From Linum tenue (Eukaryota; Streptophyta; Magnoliopsida; Malpighiales; Linaceae): a DNA stretch of 64,000 nucleotides. Positions within the stretch are counted from its first letter, which is position 1. Each line of letters begins with the position of its first letter. This document shows, one piece after another, positions 49,338 to 60,546 of the stretch. Location of the stretch: assembly GCA_946122785.1 (NCBI GenBank), contig CAMGYJ010000007.1, positions 35,737,587-35,801,586 of the forward strand, read 5' to 3'. Position numbers and translations under genes: made by a program. Below the pieces are notes generated by a model. It was not told the origin of the DNA. It saw only the letters and a list, made by a program, of their open reading frames with translations, and did no database searches.

Positions 49338-52300
49338 AGAATAGAAACAATAGACTTCATTATCGGTGGATAATAGCCTAGGCCTGATTCCTTTATCTGC
49401 AACCTCCAGAATCGAAAGAAAATAGCATTTCGGAAAAATCGCCTCAAATCAGTGATGGTGGAATCTGCCAAAAATTGACCAGGAATAAATCCGCCAAATC
49501 GGTGCTTAATGGACTTAATCATTGTTGAAGAATAGCCTTAGGCCTAATCCGTGATCTGTAGCCTTCAAAATCCAAAGAAAATAACCTTTCGTCGCTCAAA
49601 AAATTGCGAAAACTGCCATCTGTAAATAAATTGGCCAAATCGGTGCTTAATGGTCTTATCGTCCATGGAGAATAGAATCTATAGACTTCATTGTCGGTGG
49701 AGAATAGCCTCGCCCTGATTCCGTGATCTGCAGCCTTCAGAATCGAAAGAAAATAGCATTTCGGAAAAATCGCCCGAAATCTGCGATGGTACCCCTTTGG
49801 AATCTGCCAAAAATTGACCCGGAATAAATCCGCCCAAATCGGTGCTTACTAGACTTAATCATCGTTGAAGAATAGCTTCAGGCCGAATCCATGATCTGTA
49901 CCCTTAAAAATCCAAAGAAAATGGCATTTCGTCGCCCCAAAATTATGAAAAATGACATCCGAAAATAACTTGGTCAAATCAGTGCTTAATGGAATATCAT
50001 CCGTGGAGAATATGATCAATAGACTTCATTATTGGTGGAGAATAGCCTCGGCCTGATTCCGTGATCTGCAGCCTCCAGAATCGAAAGAAAATGGCATTTC
50101 GCAAAAATCGCCTGAAATCTATGATGGTACCCCCTTTGAAATCTGCCAAAAAATTGACGTGGAATAAATCCGCCCAAATCAGTGCTTAATGGACTTGATC
50201 ATCGTTGAAGAATAGCCTCACGCCAAATCCGTGATCTGCAGCCTCCAGAATCAAAAGAAAATGGAATTTCGGAAAAATCACCTGAAATCTATGATGGACT
50301 TAATCATCGTTCAAGAATAGCCTCAGGCCGAATCAGTGATCTGGAGCCTTCAAAATCCAAACAAAATGGTAGTTTGTCTCCCAAAAAATTACGACAATGC
50401 CATACGAAAATAAACTGGCCCAAATCGGTGCTTAATGGACGTATCGCCTGTGGAGAATAGGATCAATAGACTTCATTATCGGTAGAGAATAGCATCGGCC
50501 TGATTCTGTGACCCAGAATCGAATGAAAATGGCATTTTAGAAAAATCGCTAGAAATCAGTGATAGTACCCCTTTGGAATCTGCAAAAAATTGACCCGTAA
50601 TAAATCCACCCAAATCGGTGCTTAATGGACTTAATCATCGTTGAAGAATAGCCTCAGGCTGATCCGTGATCTGTAACCTTCAAAATCCGAATAAAATCGT
50701 CTTTCGTCGCCCAAAAAATTATGAAAATGCCATCCAAAAATAAATTGTCCCAAATCGGTGCTTAATGGACTTATCATCCATGGAGAATAGGATCAATTGA
50801 CTTTATTATCGGTGGAAAATAGCCTCGGCCTGTTTCCATGATCTGCAGCCTCCAGAATCGAAAGAGAATGGCATTTCGGGATAATCGCCCGAAATCTATG
50901 ATTGTACTGCTTTGGAATCTGCCAAAAATTGATCCAGAATAAATCTACACAAATGAGTGCTAAATGGACTTAATCATCGTTGAAAAATAGCCTCAGGCCG
51001 AATCCGTTATCTGTAGCCCTCAAAATCCAAAGAAAATATCCTTTCGTCGCCCAAATCATTGCTTAATAGAATTATCATTTGTGGAGAATAGGATCACTAG
51101 ACTTCATTATCGGTGGAGAATAGTCTCGCCTGATTCCGTGATTTGCCTAAAATTAACCCTGAATAAATCAGCCCATATCGGTGCTTAATGGACTTAATCA
51201 TCGTTCAAGAATAGCCTCAGGCCGAATCCATGATCTGAAGCCATCAAAATCCAAAGATAATGGCCTTCCGTCGACCAAAAAGTTACGAAAATGTCATACG
51301 AAAATAAATTGTCTTAAATCGGTGCTTAATGGACTTATCATCCGCTGAAAATAGAATCAATAGACTTCATTATCGAGGAAGAATAGCCTCGTCCTAATTC
51401 CGTGATATGCAGCCTCCAAAATCAAAAGAAAATGGCATTTCGGAATAATCACCTGAAATCTGTGATGGTACCCCTTTGAAATCTGCCAAAAATCGACCCA
51501 GAATAAATCCGCCCAAATCGGAGATTAATTGACTTAATCATCGTAGTAAAATAGACTTAGGCCGAATCCTTGATCTGTAGCCTTCAAATCCAAAGAAAAT
51601 GGTCTTTCGTGGTCCAAAAAATTATGTAAATGCCATCCGAAAATAAATTGGCCCAAATCGGTGATTAATGGACTTGTCATCCGGGGAGAATAGGGTCAAT
51701 AGACTTCATTATCGTTGGAGAATAGGCTCGGCCTGATTCCGTGATCTGCAGACTCCGGAATCGAAAGAAAATGGCATTTCGGAAAAATCACCCGAAATCT
51801 GTGATGGTACCCCTTTGGAATCTACCAAAAATTGACCCGGAATAAATCCGTCCAAATCAGTGCTTAATGGACTTAATCATCATTGAAGAATAGCCTCAGG
51901 CTGAATCCGTGATATGTAGCCTTAAAAATCCTAAGAAAATTTCCTTTCGACGCCAAAAAAATTACGAAAATGTCATCCGGAAATAAATTGGCCCAAATCG
52001 GTGCTTAATAGACTTACCATCCGTGGAAAATAAGATTAATAGACTTCATAATCGGTGGAGAATAGCCTCGGCCTGATTCTGTGATTTGCAGCCTCCAGAA
52101 TCAAAAGAAAATGCCATTTCGGAAAAATCCGCCGAAATCTATGATGGTGTACCCCTTTAGAATCTACCAAAAATTGTCTCAGAATAAATCCGCCAAAAAC
52201 TGTTCTTAATGTACTTAATCATCGTTGAAGAATAACCTTAGGACGAATCCGTGATCTGTAGCCTTCAAAGTCCAAAGAAAATGACCTTTCGCCGCATTAA

Positions 52301-55045
52301 AAATTACGAAAAATACCATCCGTAAATATATTGGCCAAATCGGTGCTCAATGGTCTTATCGTCCGTGGAGAATATGATCAATAGACTTCATTATCGGTGG
52401 AGAATAACCTCGGTCAGATTCCTTGATCTGCAGCCACCAGAATCGTAAGCAAATGGAATTTCGGAAAAATCGCACGAAATCGAGGATGGTACCCCTTTGG
52501 AATCTGCCAAAAATTAATTGGGAATAAATACACCCAAATCAGTGGTTATTGGACTTAATCATCGTTGAAGAATAGCTTCAAGCCGAATCCGTGATCTGTA
52601 GCCTACAAAATCTAAAGAAAAAGGCCTTTCGTCGCTCAAAAAATTAGGAAAATGCCATACGAAAATAAATTGGCCCAAATCGGTGCTTAATGGACTTACC
52701 ATCCATGGAAAATAGAATCAATAGACTTCATTATCGGTGGAGAATAGCGTCGGCCTGATTTTGTGATTTGCAGCCTCCAGAATCGAAAGAAAATGCCATT
52801 TCGGAAAAATCCCCCGAAATCTATAATGGTACCCCTTTCGAATCTACCAAAAATTTGCCCAGAATAAATCCGTCCAAAATGGTACTTAATGGACTTAATT
52901 ATCGTTGAAGAATAACCTTAGGCCAAATCCGTGATCTGTAGCCTTCAAAATCCAAAGAAAATGGTCTTTCGTCGGCCTAAGAATTACGAAAAATGCCATC
53001 CGATAATAAATTGGCCAAATCGGTGCTTAATGGGCATATCGTCCGTGGAGAATAGGATCTATAGACTTCACTATCCGTGGAGAATAGCCTCTTCCTGATT
53101 CTGTGATCTGCGGCCTCCAGAATCGAAAGAAAATTGCATTTCAGAAAAAACGCCTGAAATCTGTGATGGTACCCCCTTGGAATCAGCCAAATATTGACCC
53201 GGAATAAATTCGTCCAAATCGATGCTTAATGGACTTAATCATCGGTGAAGAATAGCCTCAAGCTGAATCCGGAATCTGTAGCCATTAAAATCCAAAAAAA
53301 TGGCCTTTCGTCGACCAAAAAATTACGAAAATGCCATCCGAAAATAAATTTGCCCAAATCGGTGGTTAATGGGCTTATCATCTATGGAGAATATTATCAA
53401 TAAACTTCATTATTGGTGGAGAATGGCCTCGGCCTGATTCCGTGATCTGCAGCCTCCAGAATCGAGAGAAAATAGCATTTCGAAAAAATCGCAGGAATCA
53501 GTGATGGTACCCCTTTAGAATCTGCCAAAAATTGACCCGGAATAAATCCGCCCAAATCGGTGCTTAATGGACCTAATCATCGTTGAAGTATAGCCTCAGG
53601 GCGAATCCGTCATATGAAGCCTTCAAAATCCAAAGAAAATGGTCTTTCGTGCCCAAAAAATTACGAAAATGCCATCCAAAAATAAATTGGCCCAAATTGG
53701 TGCTTAATGGGCTTATCATCCGCGGAGAATAGGATCAATAGACTTCATTATTGGTGGAGAATAGCCTCGGCCTAATTCTGTGATCTGCAACATCCAGAAT
53801 CGAAAGAAAATGACATTTCAGAAAAAACGCCTGAAATCTGTGATGGTACCCCCTTGGAATCAGCCAAATATTGACCCGGAATAAATTCGTCCAAATCGAT
53901 GCTCAATGGACTTAATCATCGGTGAAGAATAGCCTCAAGCTGAATCCGGAATCTGTAGCCATTAAAATCCAAAAAAATGGTATTTCGTCGACCAAAAAAT
54001 TACGAAAATGCCATCCGAAAATAAATTTGCCCAAATCGGTGGTTAATGGTCTTATTATCTATGGAGAATATTATCAATAAACTTCATTATTGGTGGAGAA
54101 TAGCCTCGGCATGATTCCGTGATCTGCAGCCTCCAGAATCGAGAGAAATAGCATTTCGAAAAAATCGCCTGAAACAGTGATGATACCCCTTTGGAATCTG
54201 CCAAAAATTGACCCGGTATAAATCCGCCCAAATCGGTGTTTAATGGACTTAATCATTGTTGAAGAATAGCCTCAGGCCGAATCCGTGATCTGTAGCCTTC
54301 AAAATCCAAAGAAAATGGCCTTTCGTCACCCTAAAAAATTACGAAAAATGCCATCGTAAATAAATTGTCCAAATCGGTGCTTAATGGTCTTATCGTGCGA
54401 GGAGAATAGAATCTATAGACTTAATTATCGGTGGAGAATAGCCTCGGCCTGATTCCGTGATCTGCAGCCTCCATAATCGAAAGAAAATGGCATTTCGGAA
54501 AAATCGCGCTAAATCTGTGATGGTACCCCTTTGTAATCTGCCCAAAATTGACCCGGAATAAATCCACCCAAATCGGTGCTTAATGGATTTAATCATCGTT
54601 GAAGAATAGCTTCAGGCCGAATCTGATCTGTATCCTTCAAAATCGAAAGAAAGTTGCCAATTTGCCTAATCAGTGCTTAATGGACTTATCGTCCGTGGAG
54701 AATAGGATCAATAGACTTCATTATCGTGGGAGAATAGCCTCGGCCTAATTCCGTGATCTGCAGCATCCAGAATCGAAAGAAAATGGCATTTCGCAAAAAT
54801 CGCCTGAAATCTATGATGGTACCCCCTTTGGAATCTGCCAAAAATTGACCTTGAATAAATCCACCCAAATTGGTGCTTAATGAACTTAATCATCGTTGAA
54901 GATTAGCCTCACTCCCAATCCTTGATCTGAATCCTTCAAATCCAAAGAAAATGGCCTTTCGTCGCTCTAAAAATTAGAAAAATGCCATACGAAAATAAAT
55001 TAGCCCAAACGGTGCTTAATAGACTTATCATTCGTGGAGAATAGA

Positions 55046-55705
55046 CAGTGGCGGAGGCAGGGTCTTTTGGCCTTGTCCCGGGACAGGGGTAAATTTCGGT
55101 GGAACAAAAATACGCCATATATATTTATATTGGTGATGGAACACAACACGTATAGGTAGTATTAGAGTACTTTGTCACTAAAACACAACTCATTACTTGT
55201 CTAAAATTGACATAAAATTCATTTATTATACAATAAACGAAATTCCAATTCCAATAAAGAACTAATCGGGTCTCTTTTCTCCTTATGCCTATTCGATCTT
55301 TCCCCAACAACCCTGAAATTGTCTAGCGACAACGGCAATCCCACTAGCTTTGATCTACCAATTACAACTGCAAGGGTCAAAAGAGCATTTTCAACTTTGA
55401 GTTATATTAAGAACAATTTTCCAAGTCGATTTGGCGACCAGTTTGCTAATACTTGTTTAGTAAGATACATTGAAAGAGACTTATATAATAGTGTACACAA
55501 CGAATATTTTTGCGCTTCTTTCACTATATGAAATTCTTTCGTAGTTGTTTCTGAAAAGTATGATAGTATAATCGGTTATTTTTAATTTATAAATGAATTA
55601 TTTATATATAATTATTTTTTATTAAATAATTCTTTTATTAGATACTTATATATTTAAGTTATGAAAAGAGGACAGGGGTGCTTTGAAATGCTGCCTCCGC
55701 CACTG
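55046..55705. mobile_element. hAT3, copy 2
   Basis: 660 bp with the same 15-bp inverted repeats and the same AGAATAGA duplication (55,038-55,045; 55,706-55,713). Being inside the duplicated arm with the same target site, it is a passenger copy, not a second transposition. It retains the 17 bp missing in copy 1. Confidence 0.92.
55319..55531 (+). pseudogene. hAT transposase C-terminal (dimerisation) remnant, longer form
   Basis: 70 open codons. LPITTARVKRAFSTLSYIKN is followed by FGDQFANTCLVRYIERDLYN and a short tail ending FTI. This fits the hAT dimerisation domain (TTA-VERAFS-L--IK ... L-V-YIERE-F). There is no plausible ATG and the rest of the transposase is missing, so it cannot support transposition. 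It is useful only for placing the element in the TTF/DUF4371-like hAT group. Confidence 0.75.
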
Positions 55706-56313
55706 AGAATAGAAACAATAGACTTCATTATCGGTGGATAATAGCCTAGGCCTGATTCCTTTATCTGCAACCTCCAGAATCGAAAGAAAATAGCATTTCG
55801 GAAAAATCGCCTCAAATCAGTGATGGTGGAATCTGCCAAAAATTGACCAGGAATAAATCCGCCAACTCGGTGCTTAATGGACTTAATCATTGTTGAAGAA
55901 TAGCCTTAGGCCTAATCCGTGATCTGTAGCCTTCAAAATCCAAAGAAAATAACCTTTCGTCGCTCAAAAAATTGCGAAAACTGCCATCCGTAAATAAATT
56001 GGCCAAATCGGTGCTTAATGGTCTTATCGTCCATGGAGAATAGAATCTATAGACTTCATTGTCGGTGGAGAATAGCCTCGCCCTGATTCCGTGATCTGCA
56101 GCCTTCAGAATCGAAAGAAAATAGCATTTCGGAAAAACCGCCTGAAATCTGCGATGGTACCCCTTTGGAATCTGCCAAAAATTGACCCGGAATAAATCCG
56201 CCCAAATCGGTGCTTAATAGACTTAATCATCGTTGAAGAATAGCTTCAGGCCGAATCCATGATCTGTACCCTTAAAAATCCAAAGAAAATGGCATTTCGT
56301 CGCCCCAAAATTA

Positions 56314-57093
56314 TGAAAATGCCATCAAAAAATAAATTGTCCCAAAATCGGTGCTTAATGGACTTATCATCCATGGAGAATAGGATCAAATGACTTCATT
56401 ATCAGTGGCGAATAGCATCGGCCTGATTTCGTGATCTGCAGCCTCCAGAATCGAAAGAAAATGGAATTTCGCAAAAATCGTCTTAAATCAGTGATGGGTA
56501 TCCCTTTGGAATCTCCTAAAATTGACCCGGAATAAATCCGCCCAAATCGGTGCTTAATTGACTTAATCATCGTTGAAGAATATCCTCAGGCCAAATCCGT
56601 TATCTGTAGCCTTCAAAATCCAAAACAAAATGGCCTTTCGTGGCCCAAAAAATTACGAAAATGTCATCCGATTATAAATTGACCCAAATCGGTGCTTAAT
56701 GAAATTATCATTTGTATAGAATATAACCAATAGACTTCATTATCGGTGGAGAATATCCTCGACCTGATTCTGTGATCTGCAGCCGACAGAATTGAAAGAA
56801 AATGGCATATCGGAAAAATCGCCCGAAATCTGTGATGATACCCCCTTTGGAATCTGCCTAAAATTGACCAGGAATAAATCCGCCCAAATCGATGCTTAAT
56901 GGACTTAATCATCGTTGAAGAATAGCCTCAGGCCGAATCCATGATCCGTGGCCTTCAAAATCCAAACAAAATGGCATTTCGTCGCCAAAAAAATTACGAA
57001 AATGGCATTCGAAAATAAATTAGCCCAAATCGATGCTTATTAATGTACTTATCATTCGTGGAGAATAGGATCAATAGACTTCATTATCGGTGG
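56314..57093. repeat. Satellite between arm 2 and island S3
   Basis: Two ordinary A/B units plus a partial one. The B half near 57,040 has a small duplication (GCTTATTAATG). It fuses to S3 within GGTGGAGATACTATG, where satellite GGAGA overlaps island GAGATACTATG. Confidence 0.9.
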
Positions 57094-57524
57094 AGATACT
57101 ATGAACCAAATATATTATTGTGTGTTTAAATCGTTATTTAACTTTGAACGAAACCATTTTATATCGACTTGTAAAAGTTAACCGTTTTATATCGATAAAA
57201 TACTATAACGTTTTGGGTTCTAATAAGCCGGTTTTCTAGTCAGATTGTTAATAATGTATGGTTTAAGATGCATCACTTAAAATATGTATATTACGAACTA
57301 AGAAAATGTGTTTAGCAACAACATGCACTAAGAAAGTGTCGTCCACACAACCTAAAGAAGCACAACATTTGATTAACCTTTTCAGTATAATGATTCAAAT
57401 GAACGAAACCCTAAATTACACTACTACTTTGTCCAAATGCTTTATCCTCTCTAAACCATTTACAATAACTTCTCCAAAACGAAATAGGCACTACTATAGT
57501 ACTACTGATGCAAATCTTCAGGAT
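57094..57524. other. IST1 3' flank, left end of island S3
   Basis: Starts within the spacer equivalent to 21,797-22,231, more diverged than S1 versus S2 (ACCGTTTTATATCG added, CAACATGCACTAAG). The copia and GGACT parts are absent. The long plus-strand open frame at 57,306-58,199 overlaps the real minus-strand gene and is not taken as coding. Confidence 0.7.
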
Positions 57525-58193
57525 TCATCCAGTGGTACTAATTCTTCGTCGTCGAGCTCCAACGTCCTTGTGAAGTATCGCACAAACCTTTGCAAGCGTG
57601 GTAGGATAAGGAACCCTAGCATGCCTCGACTCCAGCCTCTCCGCCACTTCCGAGTCAACGCAACTTCCCCGGAAACCCTCGAAACTCGCCGCATCCGCCG
57701 CCGCAACGTCGTAGAACTCGCCGTAACGCTCGAAGAAGAGCTGTCGAAGGATCCAAAGCTCGAGGAGATCGGGACAACGTGGGGCGGCGAAAGCCAGCGT
57801 GGATACCGCCTTGTTGATCTCCCTAGGGCAGTCCGAGTGTCGGCGGATGTAGGTGAGATTCGCGACGACGATCTCGCACGAATGGTACAGCAACTCGAGG
57901 ATCCGGATCGCGTTCTCCTCCCTCACTATCTGCTCCGCGGCCACGAAGACGGCACCCACGTCCCCATCGTCTACGAACCGAGCTATTCTGCCGGTACGGT
58001 CCTGGACCCGCTTTTCCCTTTCTTTCTTCAGGTTTCTCAGTCGGCTTTGCAGCTCGGTCACCGCCCTCTCGCACGTAGAACCGTTCCTCCAGCCCCCACC
58101 GCCTCGGAAGAAGCCGGTGATCATTGCTTCAAACTTTCCCCGACTGCTGCTGCTGCTTCTGGCGGGCACCTTCGCGACACTCGTCAACATCAT
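57525..58193 (-). CDS. IST1-like protein, S3 copy
   Basis: Third intact 222-codon copy. Relative to S1 I see one silent change (Gly GGG to GGC, shared with S2) and one replacement, Gly217 to Arg near the C-terminus (GARRRRISTTG). The IST1 core, including DCPREIN and FAAPRCPDL, is unchanged. The TATA promoter and leader match S1. Downstream spacer is clearly more diverged than the coding region, so either the gene is constrained or gene conversion has acted on it. Confidence 0.9.
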   Translation of the reverse strand: MMLTSVAKVPARSSSSSRGKFEAMITGFFRGGGGWRNGSTCERAVTELQSRLRNLKKEREKRVQDRTGRIARFVDDGDVGAVFVAAEQIVREENAIRILELLYHSCEIVVANLTYIRRHSDCPREINKAVSTLAFAAPRCPDLLELWILRQLFFERYGEFYDVAAADAASFEGFRGSCVDSEVAERLESRHARVPYPTTLAKVCAILHKDVGARRRRISTTG

Positions 58194-58279
58194 GATTAAC
58201 GAGACTTTGGTAGAGTTGAAGGAAAAGGGAACTTTATTGTTTGTTTCCTTTTTTACGCTAGATGGAGGAGATTGGCGTG

Positions 58280-58287
58280 TTTATATA
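58280..58287 (-). promoter_or_regulatory. TATA box of IST1-like gene (S3)
   Basis: TATATAAA on the minus strand, same spacing as in S1 and S2. Confidence 0.75.
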
Positions 58288-58583
58288 GGAGAGGAGTGGC
58301 CTGATGAGATAGCCTTGCTCGACTAGGATTAGGAAAACCTTTTAATCGTCGGAAACAAATTAAGTACCACTTTCTTATCCAAGCTGGCTACGTATTAGTC
58401 CCTTAAGTGTGGTGTATTAGGATTCGTAGCCCATGCATGCAGAGACTTAGCTAGCTAGTTGCCGTGTTATGAGCCTAGGGTTTTCCCTTTGTATAAATTG
58501 CACTCTAACCGAGTGTGAGAGAAACTCAAGCTGAATAAGAGATTTCTTATCGCAATCAACAGTAGTATTGGAACCGCGTAAAT

Positions 58584-58719
58584 TAGGGATGATAATTTGA
58601 ACCCACATCTTACCGAGCATTACCTGACCTGACTCGTGTTGGGATGTGTATTACTCGACTCGTAGTAGCGTGTATGGGTATTGAGATTCTCGTCCCACCC
58701 CATTCATTTGTCGTCACTA
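58584..58719. mobile_element. hAT2, internally deleted form (S3)
   Basis: 136 bp with the same 394-bp deletion joint as S2. S2 and S3 therefore share a deleted ancestor, or one was converted by the other. Confidence 0.75.
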
Positions 58720-58757
58720 ACGTAAATTTGTTAGTCTTTATTGTTTTGAGCGACACC

Positions 58758-59404
58758 TAGGGGTGGGCAATGGGCGGGTTAGGTGGTTTTTCGTTTCAAA
58801 TTTACTCGCCCGCTTACTAGCGAGTTGGAATAATTGTGACCCACAATCCACTCATATTTTCTGCGGGTCGGGTTGGGTGGGTTGCGGATGAGTGCGGCTG
58901 GGTTGTGGGTTAACCAGCAAAAGCAGTTCTCCAACCAGCAATTAAAAAAGTTGACTAAAATTTATAATAAGTTCATAGTAAATTATTAAGACTATACCAA
59001 TTTAAACACTTCTCACTTTTTTTAAGTGAATCCATGTAGTATTTGCATAAAAAAAATTACTACTCTATCAACCAATTGTGAGAAAACTTACGCATTTTGT
59101 GGTTTTGATAAAATTCAATATTTAATGGATTATAAAAATAATACGTATTCTCATATCCAAAATCTAATGTATATTACACAATACAATAACCAATAATAGT
59201 AGTTAAAACGATATTTTTTCATGTGAAAATAGGATGCGGGTCATTCGGTTGACCCGCAATCCACCCACCACCCACCCACATAAGTGCGGGTGGGAGATTT
59301 ATCAATCCATAATCACCTGTATCAATCACCCACTACTTGCGAGTCGGGTTATTTGTAGGTGGCGATATCAATCCACGGATTAACCACCCACGTGCCCACG
59401 CATA
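58758..59404. mobile_element. hAT1 (S3)
   Basis: 647 bp; flanks GCGACACC 58,750-58,757 and GCGACAGC 59,405-59,412. Confidence 0.8.
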
Positions 59405-59762
59405 GCGACAGCTCACAGGCATTATAACATATATATGGGTTATACCTGTAATGCTATCATGATATGGTCCCTTTAGAGGTCATTTGGATGGGGAAGTTTA
59501 ATAACGAACAATTTTAATCCAAATCTCACGATTTAAAATACCCGAGAATGTATAAATGGGATTTGTGACAAATATAGTGGTTGTTGAGTGGAAGAAGAAA
59601 TGTCACGAGGAGATGAAATCGTTGGTTAATTGTGGTTGGCGTATGGTGGTATGTTATATCTTTATATGGATTATGGGCCGGACTTAGTATTTGGCTTTTC
59701 GTTGCATGCTTGTCGAGCCCGTTGTTGTTTATGCGGGTCAGTTTCAGGAGCCCGTTGTAGTT
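59405..59762. other. hAT1 right flank and GGACT-type upstream remnant (S3)
   Basis: Follows S1/S2 up to GAGCCCGTTGTAGTTTCA, then jumps into the 3' end of a second IST1 copy at the shared TTCA. No gene. Confidence 0.7.
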
Positions 59763-60312
59763 TCATCCAGTGGTACTAATTCTTCGTCGTCGAGCTCCAA
59801 CGTCCTTGTGAAGTATCGCACAAACCTTTGCAAGCGTGGTAGGATAAGGAACCCTAGCATGCCTCGACTCCAGCCTCTCCGCCACTTCCGAGTCAACGCA
59901 ACTTCCCCGGAAACCCTCGAGACTCGCCGCATCCGCTGCCGCAACGTCGTAGAACTCGCCGTAACGCTCGAAGAAGAGCTGTCGAAGGATCCAAAGCTCG
60001 AGGAGATCGGGACAACGTGGGGCGGCGAAAGCCAGCGTGGATACCGCCTTGTTGATCTCCCTAGGGCAGTCCGAGTGTCGGCGGATGTAGGTGAGATTCG
60101 CGACGACGATCTCGCACAAATGGTACAGCAACTCGAGGATCCGGATCGCGTTCTCCTCTCTCACTATCTGCTCCGCGGCCACGAAGACGGCACCCACGTC
60201 CCCATCGTCTACGAACCGAGCTATTCTGCCGGTACGGTCCTGGACCCGCTTTTCCCTTTCTTTCTTCAGGTTTCTCAGTCGGCTTTGCAGCTCGGTCACC
60301 GCCCTCTCGCAC
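59763..60312 (-). pseudogene. IST1-like gene, 5'-truncated copy (S3b)
   Basis: Keeps codons 41-222 in frame, including FAAPRCPDL, but loses the first 40 residues, the start codon and the promoter. Beyond CTCGCAC at 60,312 the sequence changes to ATAATTCATCC from elsewhere. The changes seen are two silent and one replacement (Ser105 to Leu, inside the conserved CEIVV helix), plus Leu161 as in S2 and Arg217 as in S3. A chance ATG (reading MNYRCERAV) opens the frame 5 bp into the foreign sequence, but without a promoter I regard it as dead. Confidence 0.85.
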
Positions 60313-60334
60313 CGATAATTCATCCAAAAAAAAA

Positions 60335-60508
60335 TTCTTAAATATTTTAAATAACATGTAAGAGTGTGTTGACCTGCCCTGCTCCATACCCGAGCAGGTA
60401 TTACTCGCCCCGACCCGCATTGGTATTACCCATCTCGACTTGCACTTGGTGTGGGGCGGGTATGGGTATTGAAGATTCTCGTCCCACCCCATTCATTTGT
60501 CGTCACTA
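60335..60508. mobile_element. hAT2 right-end remnant (S3b)
   Basis: Matches S1 from about 23,650 to 23,819, within the stretch deleted in S2 and S3, and ends at the usual ACGTAAAT flank. It must derive from a full-length, S1-like hAT2. Left end missing. Confidence 0.7.
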
Positions 60509-60546
60509 ACGTAAATTTGTTAGTCTTTATTGTTTTGAGCGACAAC

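Larger units (their letters stand above)
43266..49945. repeat. 7.03-kb tandem duplication, arm 1
   Basis: Arm 2 begins 7,028 bp downstream at about 50,294. From about 47,700 the offset falls to 6,351, because arm 1 has one extra ~677-bp pair of units in the 46.3-47.7 kb run. The start is marked by CATCGTTCAAGAATAGCC, the end by CGTCGCCCCAAAATTATG. It contains hAT3. Confidence 0.9.
50294..56313. repeat. 7.03-kb tandem duplication, arm 2
   Basis: Second arm, about 6.0 kb, one ~677-bp pair of units shorter than arm 1. The left junction splices ATCTATGATGG to ACTTAATCATCGTTC, so arm 2 starts inside a truncated unit; joining occurred at short homology. Homology to arm 1 ends near 56,313. Confidence 0.9.
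34972..57093. repeat. Satellite block 3, ~22 kb
   Basis: Same ~340-bp A/B satellite, interrupted only by two copies of one hAT-type element. From 34,972 to about 37,070 it is the right arm of the S2 duplication, ending at AAACTAGCCTTTCGTCACCC like S1's arm at 29,455, but about 1.3 kb shorter. From 37.1 to 37.7 kb it resembles 16.5-17.0 kb. A segment at 40,750-41,640 resembles the GATAACGTG-type units of block 2. The rest is built from segmental duplications listed separately. It ends at GGTGGAGA, fused to S3. Confidence 0.95.

Noticed and set aside
55046..55705. Second independent hAT3 transposition
   Set aside because: Same target site and same surrounding satellite as the copy at 48,695; it came with the segmental duplication.
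57306..58199. 297-codon plus-strand open frame
   Set aside because: It overlaps the IST1-like gene antisense. The recognisable domain is on the minus strand, and the plus frame is open only because the GC-rich gene has few stops on its complement.
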